From assembly GCA_015501055.1 (NCBI GenBank), contig JADNYV010000027.1, forward strand, positions 248,001 to 312,000: a stretch of DNA of 64,000 nt. Reading direction: 5' to 3'. A model generated the notes under the pieces. The model ran no database searches, was not told where the DNA came from, and worked only from the letters and a program-made list of their open reading frames with translations. Positions 57,723-64,000 of the stretch are shown here, one piece after another. The stretch is from Mucidula mucida. Its lineage: Eukaryota; Basidiomycota; Agaricomycetes; Agaricales; Physalacriaceae. The first letter of the stretch is position 1. Each line of letters begins with the position of its first letter. A program made the translations under genes and the position numbers.

Positions 57723-60369
57723 TCAAAAAAGGCCATCGCGCTTTGTCTTGATCTGGCGGAGGCGATGGAGCAGTCCTATACACATCATCAGTCTCTGTCA
57801 AATAAGTCAAAAAAGTCTACGCACCTCTGCTTCCTCCGGATTGATCGTCCCGTGTTTCCTCTCATGCTCTAGGCCATTCTCGATGGAATCAAGAACATCC
57901 TGGATAAGATCACGGTAGTCGACACCAAAGAAGGCGGTGAGCTTGGCGGCGCGACGGCGGCGAAGCTGGAAATCCGTAACCTCGGCCTTGGGAGTGATTA
58001 TCGATTCCGCAAGGCTATACTCTGAAGCGAGAGAGGTCATAGAGGTGCGTGCAGGCAGGGAACGGCGGCGCTCAGAACGGGTAGAGAGGCGGCGCTCGGT
58101 GGGGGTCGAGGGAGTCGGCGTATTAAGGTACTCGTGTAGCTCGGCGAGTGACTCCCTGTCATCCTAAGTACATATATCTGATCAGTAATGGAGAAATGGT
58201 ATTCATGGACACATACCCTGTCAATGATGTCGACGAGGGACTTTAAGGAATGTTGATAGTGACTGTAGACCAAGGAACCACTGCGAGTACGCGCAGGAGG
58301 AGGAGGGGAATCTTCAGCGACGCTGCCTTGGGACAAGAGATGACGACTTGAATCGGCAGTGGAAGGCCGGCTGTTTTTCTTTGACCGAAGCTTTGAAGAG
58401 TTTCTGGGTGACGGGGGCTGGGACGGGCCCGTCTCAGTGGGAGTACGTATCCCAGAAAGAAACTTGGCAGATGAATGGGAGGAATCAGAGCGAGGAAGCT
58501 CCAAGACGGACGGCGAGGGACCATATCGTGTATGATAAAGTGTCTGAGGCGGCGCAACTCCGAATACCTATCAAAATGTCGGAAACGTAAACATAGCAGC
58601 ATAACACACGGCGCACCTTTTCCATTTTCTTACCCCGGCGGACATTGATAGCCTTTTCTCTCTCGTTAAGATCATCCTTGACTCTGTCTACATCGTCGGA
58701 CCAAGCAGGGAAAGCAGCGACCGAACTGCTTCGTCGACGCCTAAGCCATGCTTTCTTGTCATCAGAAGGGGACTCCATCTCGGAGGGAGGAGGAACAGGC
58801 GAAAGGGGAGGAAGGGAAAGAGCAGTCTCGTCCAGACCGAGGACGAGATTAGCAGGCACCCGCGAGCCGAGGAACCTGTGCAGCTTTGCGAGTTTCTCTC
58901 GCTTGCGTCTCCTGACTTCCTCTTGCTGCTCGTCAGGCGATAGACTCTCAAACAGCGATCGCGTCGACGGTGATGGAGGCGTTCCGGGAGCACAGAAGGG
59001 CCCATTTGAATCGTCTTCCTCGTCAGAAAGGTCAATGAAGGATGTCGGCGGCGACTCTGCTCCATTAGGGCGACTGTATGGGTGGGAGACTTGGCTCGTG
59101 CGCTCGCTCCCGACTTCAATGTAAAAGTCATCTGGGGGAATGGAGGTGGAATGGCGGCGTTCCATGGCGCTGTGTGAAGCGGGTAAAGGTTTTTGATCCT
59201 GGGACGCCTCTGAAACAGACATGGCACCTCTCATATGTCGCGTCCTGGGGCTAGGAGGCAGATCGAGGAAGCTGGCATGGCTGTTGGGCATGACACCCGC
59301 CCCAGGGGTCTGGCCAAACAGCTGGGCTAGCTTGCGCGACTTTTTGACAAGTTCGGCGCGGGTTTCTGGCTGGAGGTAGTTTGTCGTCGGGGGACGGTCG
59401 GCATTGGGCGACGTTCTGCGCAAAGCCAAGTTTGGAGACGAACGGTAGGCAAAGTCAGGTTTTGGGCTGGTAGGGACAGGTGGTTTTGGGGAGCGTGAGC
59501 GTGAACGGACGTTGGAATTATTAGAAATAATGGATAAATTATTGGATGCGTACGAGGTGGTGCGACTGGAGGAATGCTGGCTGGCTGTGGCGCTGCTGGA
59601 CATGAGGGGGAAATGGGACTCCTGTGGTGAGAGCAGGTCGATAAAGGAAGTGCGGTCCGCGTGTCGGTAAGACATTGTTGTGTTGGATGATGCGGTGCTG
59701 CCAATGCTTATCCGCGCGTCAGTCATCGTAGAGTTGTGGGAAATCAGAAAGGGCCGCGCCCCTGCTGTAACGACCACAGCAGGGTCGCACGGTCCGCTCC
59801 CTCGGCTGTGCTCCGTCGGGTGCATCCTCTTCCTCAAGTCTGCAACAACTCAATTCAGCTCCCTACCGTCGCCAGCCAGGCTACCACGCACCTGAAGCCG
59901 ACACGCTCCGTCTCGTCTGCACCTTGCGAGTCCTCGCCTTTTCGCGTAAATGCGCCAGCGGGTCCTGGCGACCACGGTTCTGATCCTCGCCGTCCGAGCC
60001 CACCTTGCCTAAAACGCGACTCCTCTGGATATTGCTATCAGAATGATCATCAGAACGTGACATTATCCGTTCACTGTCGTCGTCGTCGTCCTCTCGGATC
60101 TGTTCGAGTCTGCGGTTTGAATTACTTGTCGATGGACTCGGAGGAGGAGGAGGCACTGCCAACGGCTGTAGGGATTTCGCTCTCCTTATCTTGCGCACGC
60201 GCGGTGGGGGTGACAGCGCGCGAATCTGCCCTTCTGCACTCGCGATGGTCGGAAACTCTGGATCCTTGGGAGATGTCGTCGACCATGCTATATGTGCCGC
60301 GTGCTTCTGCCAGACTGCTTCCAACTCGGGCGAGACCCGGTGAGGAGAGATGGGTGTCAGCTTCATCAT
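57723..60369 (-). CDS. Conserved-looking disordered protein with ordered C-terminus, unknown function
   Basis: Five exons (60369-59892, 59839-58617, 58567-58217, 58163-57825, 57775-57723) give about 814 residues. The ATG at 60369 starts MMKLTPISPHRVSPELEAVW. Most of the chain is disordered and rich in Ser, Pro and Arg, with acidic patches and possible phosphorylation sites. Islands such as TRAELVKKSRKLAQLFGQTP and RRRKREKLAKLHRFLGSRVP look conserved. The C-terminus, AAKLTAFFGVDYRDLIQDVL then ENGLEHERKHGTINPEEAE, looks like a small helical domain. Exon 5 needs one added C at 57773 to read DLLHRLRQIKTKRDGLF. The repeated KLxxFxG motif suggests a repeated peptide-binding element. No known family is assigned. 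Confidence 0.68.
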
Positions 60370-61036
60370 CTTGACAGTAGGCAGCGTCAAGTCGAAACTT
60401 GACGACGGACGCGAGCGCGGACGGTATTTACAGGTGGAGGAAGCTAGTACTCGTTCACCCCAAGCTGCCGGGACCGTCCACACATAATATGTCTGTCTGC
60501 TTCCTCGTGGGACGACCCTGGGGATTCGCTTTTTCGACGCCGCACTACTTAAGATTCCGCAAGTTATTAAAACGTCACCACGCTCTTACTTCGCTTCGGT
60601 TTTGATCGATTGCTTACCAGTTCATATGCATGGCAACCTTGTCGACGTGAAACTGCAGCGGAGGTAAACCAGCTCCTTCTGTCTTCTTCCGACTCGAAAC
60701 ACAGCCTAATACCGACGTCTACATCCAATTCGACTTGCAGTAACCCAGAGCACAATCCTTATGGGACTCTTTGACGCATCATTCACTGGTATACACTAAG
60801 CGCCACCCATCAGTCTAGTCCTTTCCCATACATGCGCCCCGGTACGCCACTAGATGCCAGCCGACATTTACCGAGAGCGCCACTCAATCCACGCCACCAG
60901 AGTATAGATGTTATTCCAAACATGACCTACCATGTCATATATACGTATACATGCAACCTAAATGTGTACTACTATACAATTGATGCCAATAATTAAAAGC
61001 GAGCGACAATGAAAAACTACAAATCAAGAACCAAAA
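60370..61036. other. Tandem intergenic spacer
   Basis: 667 bases between two minus-strand genes, holding the promoter of the 57.7-60.4 kb gene and the 3' flank of the NVJ2-like gene. Nothing else is seen. Confidence 0.4.
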
Positions 61037-63949
61037 TCAGTTCGAAGCTACGGGAGCCGGTTCAGGCAGCGGCGGAGGATTGGGGGTAGATATCGAGCGC
61101 CGTGCAATAGACTTGAGGCTCTCAGAAGCGGACTGCGACGAAGTATCAGACGCAACGCGTGCGTGCTCCAATGGAGGCCGCGCCACAGCCACTCTGGGAG
61201 GGAGGGGTGGCGGTACCGGCCGCTGAGCGGCGCTGGGAGGCGGCGGAACAGGACGAGCAGACGGTATAGGTGGCACTGGACGGCCAGCGTTGGGATCCGA
61301 AACCTCTTCAGTCCCGGCAACCTCAGTATTCTCCTGTGGCCCGGAAGCAGGACTCTTCCAAAGGCGATTGAACGGGTTCTTCGGTGGTGATGCGGCGGGT
61401 TGCACCGGAGCAGGAGCAACATACCCCATCGACATCACGTCCCCTTTATGACTGGCGTGGATCCCGGGAATAGACATCGTCTTCGCTTGAGGTTGCATTT
61501 TGATCGGCGCTGGAGCTTCCTTCACTTCCTCCTCCTCCGTAGGTTCGCCAACAGGGGAGAACGAGGAAGTCGAACTGTTGCTAACGGTTCTCCGTCTGAC
61601 GTCCTCGCTCGGTGATAATGCCTCAGAGTCTTCCCTTCTCCGACTTTCAACGGCGGCACGCACGTCAGCGTAGCTGCTACGCGCACGGTGCGTGAAGCTG
61701 TCAATGCGTTGGCGGGCATTATTTCCAACTGCACCATGATCCGGTACCGCTTCCTTGTCTTCATCTTTCTTTAAACCGCCCCAGCCCCATTTCCTCATCG
61801 CCTCCTTGGCCGAATTGCTCAAAGCCTGTTTATCGCCTGCTTTAGACTTGAGCGTCGACAGGAATGATGAAGTAGGACTCGATGGAGGATTAACGCGTAA
61901 CGTCTCCTTGACGGACGGAGAAGGTGAGGATGGTTCCGGGATAGGTTTTGCAGTCGACGGCACCCGTTCTGAGCTTTGGGATGAAGACCGACTACTGCCA
62001 TCTGCGCTGAGACTGATCTGGGGCGGCGGCGGACGTGTACTCGTAGACGGGCTATCACCATTGGAAGACGAACCGTCCGATATACTTTCAGGTTTGCTGG
62101 GAGTTGAGTGCGACCTTTGCACTGCTTCAGGTTTCTCGATATCCACCGACCGACCCCGTTCTTGTTCGACTTCTTCCGGCAGAGATTTGAATTCATCACC
62201 ACGAACTGTCGAGAACCACGTCCGACGTCGGTTCGTACGTGACTGAGCTTCTGACGGCGCAGAAAGAGACGAAGCTATTGCTGGCTGTTCAGGTAATGAT
62301 ATTGACGTTGGTATTCGTTCCTGGAGAGTTGGTGATGTCTGGATGACAGGTACCTCAGAGTCCGAAGAAGGCTCTTCCGAACTCTCCCCACCAGCAACGC
62401 CATCTGGCGGAGTCTCCGGAACTTGTTGACGTTCCCGCCTTGCAGCACCCGACCAAATCCCACCGCGATGGTCGTACTCGAGGCTTTCAAAGAACGCAAT
62501 ATCATCCATGTTTGGCATCACAATACTCTCCTGAATCTATAGGCAACGTAAGATGTTAGAATCATTGAAGAAAGGAAGAACGGTCACGTACAATTTCCTT
62601 TAGCCTTGATTCAAGGGTCCCTAGAATCATACTCCAGGTGATCTGCCTGTCACTGACGATAGGTTCCACTTCCAGGACCATGCGCGGTGTCTGCGTAAAA
62701 GCGTACCAAATGCGATTGCTGGGAGGTCGTTTAACCTTAACAAGTAGGTTTCCCTCCATCTCCTTCAGTACAGCAGCAAGCACTAGTTTGACGTTGTATG
62801 ATTTGAACGTGCCAATGCTGATATTCGCTGTCGCCTCTACCGTGATGCGGATTTCTCCCTTGTAGAGAACGTGAATTTCCAACGACGCGTCTCCTTCCTT
62901 TGTGAGTTCCTTTAGCATGGGCTTGCTGAAGGTGGGCGTCGTATTCCCAACAGAGACTTCGGTGACGACGATGTCTGTGAGAAAAGTTGGGCGTTTAACC
63001 TTTGACAACTTCTTCATAAGACGTCCGATGATGAATGATTCGAGTTGGTCTGTCCTGTAGAAGCTGTAGAAGATGCGACCAAGTAAGGCGTTGAGCCATC
63101 GCATGGGAATGACGTCGGGTTGCTCGTCCAACGTGGAAACGAGATTGTTCATGTCGGCGGGTTGGAATACGGAGGCCAAGGGAGTAAGGGTAGGAGTTTG
63201 CGCTGGGTGGTCCGAAGCGTGAACAAGCGAGAGATACCAGTCTTCCATCTCGACATTGGAACGAACGAAGATGAACCAAGGCGTATTGGAATCAAAAGCT
63301 TCCTCCCTAGCAGCGTTCTCGGCCTCTGCAACCTTTCGCTTGACAGACTCACTCTCAGCTTCCTTCTCCAACTCGCCTTCTAATTTCATCTCCTTCGTTA
63401 TGCTGGGAAGTGCAGGTGACGATGGTCTGGGCTTCAAGCATACGCGTTTCGTTTGGCGAATAGTTCGCCGTCCTGGAGACCTTCGGGGTAGATGACAACG
63501 TCGTGGAAGCCCAACTGTATCGCCGCCTCGCATTCCGTCATGCCTTCATCCTCGTATAGATACAGAATCTTGCCCTTCAAGACCACATACCACATATCTT
63601 TCGGTCGCGAGCGTTTAGGATCTTTCGATCTAGCATCCAAGAAGGAGCGCACGAGGGTGACGTATCCACCGTCAAACTGCGACTCTTCAAAGGTGCGCCG
63701 CATTGTGAGCCAGCCTTTCCGGGTCTTCGGCAAGTCATTCACGTCGTTGGGTGTCGGTGCCGCTGGCTCAGGAGTGACATTGTCGTCCTGTGTTTCCGCC
63801 TCGAGACTGTTCCGGCGTCGCTTGGCGACATCAAGCTCCCCGACGGGCACCGACGTGTATACGGTGAATAGAACAAGACAAGCGAGGAGCAATGGGATGA
63901 ACGTCAGGCCGCCGAGTACATAGGCGTAAAGGATGGCCTTGAATGACAT
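61037..63949 (-). CDS. NVJ2: NVJ2-like protein: membrane anchor, PH and SMP lipid-transfer domains
   Basis: Exons 63949-62592 and 62536-61037 give about 952 residues. The N-terminus is a membrane anchor ([20 protein letters not shown]), followed by a split PH domain (about residues 65-260; [46 protein letters not shown]). The SMP domain follows (about 270-450; [60 protein letters not shown]). SMP domains carry lipids between membranes at contact sites; yeast Nvj2 acts at ER contacts with vacuole and Golgi. The last 500 residues are disordered, rich in Pro, Ser and Glu, with polyproline stretches. One base is missing at about 63442-63446; restored, the PH domain reads [16 protein letters not shown]. 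The intron has 55 bases. Confidence 0.9.
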
Positions 63950-64000
63950 GGACGTGTGGGATGCAAGGCGGCTATGGGACAGAGGCCTGCGAATACGGAA

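Noticed and set aside
1..64000. CRISPR array, biosynthetic cluster, or a linked defence system
   Set aside because: No repeat-spacer pattern and no group of functionally linked enzymes was seen. The single methyltransferase has no cluster partners.

Overview
The window is nuclear DNA from a basidiomycete, most likely an Agaricomycete. I infer this from the gene structure (many introns of about 45-60 bases, GT-AG or sometimes GC-AG, often with a CTGAC/CTAAC-like branch site shortly before the acceptor) and from the families present: a DUF6535 membrane protein, F-box/LRR proteins of the mushroom type, a MYND protein, and a Zn2Cys6 protein. The species cannot be read from the sequence alone.

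Layout, left to right: the 3' end of a Pro/Asn-rich protein; a Ser/Tyr-rich protein with a clear TATA box; a homeodomain-like protein and the SKI2 RNA helicase (both minus); a class I methyltransferase; IST1 (ESCRT-III related); an SH3-RasGEF; a small two-CxxC protein diverging from a MYND protein; an unknown protein; a DUF6535 protein; an intron-containing tRNA-Trp; a tail-anchored FHA protein; an F-box-like protein; a protein with a C-terminal Zn2Cys6 cluster; AP-2 sigma diverging from mitochondrial ribosomal protein L1; a large F-box protein; RSM22; a 77-residue membrane protein; a 74-residue dsRNA-binding protein; the G-protein beta subunit; a long coiled-coil protein; a tandem pair of F-box/LRR paralogues; a further F-box protein; a conserved but unknown 814-residue protein; and an NVJ2-like lipid-transfer protein. 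Several genes serve conserved housekeeping roles (mRNA decay, endosomal sorting, endocytosis, mitochondrial translation, membrane contact sites, Ras and heterotrimeric G-protein signalling). They are not one pathway. AP-2 sigma/MRPL1 and the CxxC/MYND genes share short divergent promoters.

The most striking property is technical. About 35 positions in 15 otherwise convincing genes need one added base to keep the reading frame, most of them at a short homopolymer and all in the same direction (base missing). Highly conserved genes such as SKI2, RSM22 and NVJ2 are affected. This fits homopolymer under-calling in the assembly better than decay. Coordinates below follow the sequence as given, and missing-base sites are named in each entry. 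I found no CRISPR array, no complete transposon and no clearly new multi-gene system. Biological points of interest are four GC-AG introns (two in one 74-codon gene), an anomalous GA donor in AP-2 sigma, very short exons (7-21 bases), and several lineage-specific proteins without a known role.
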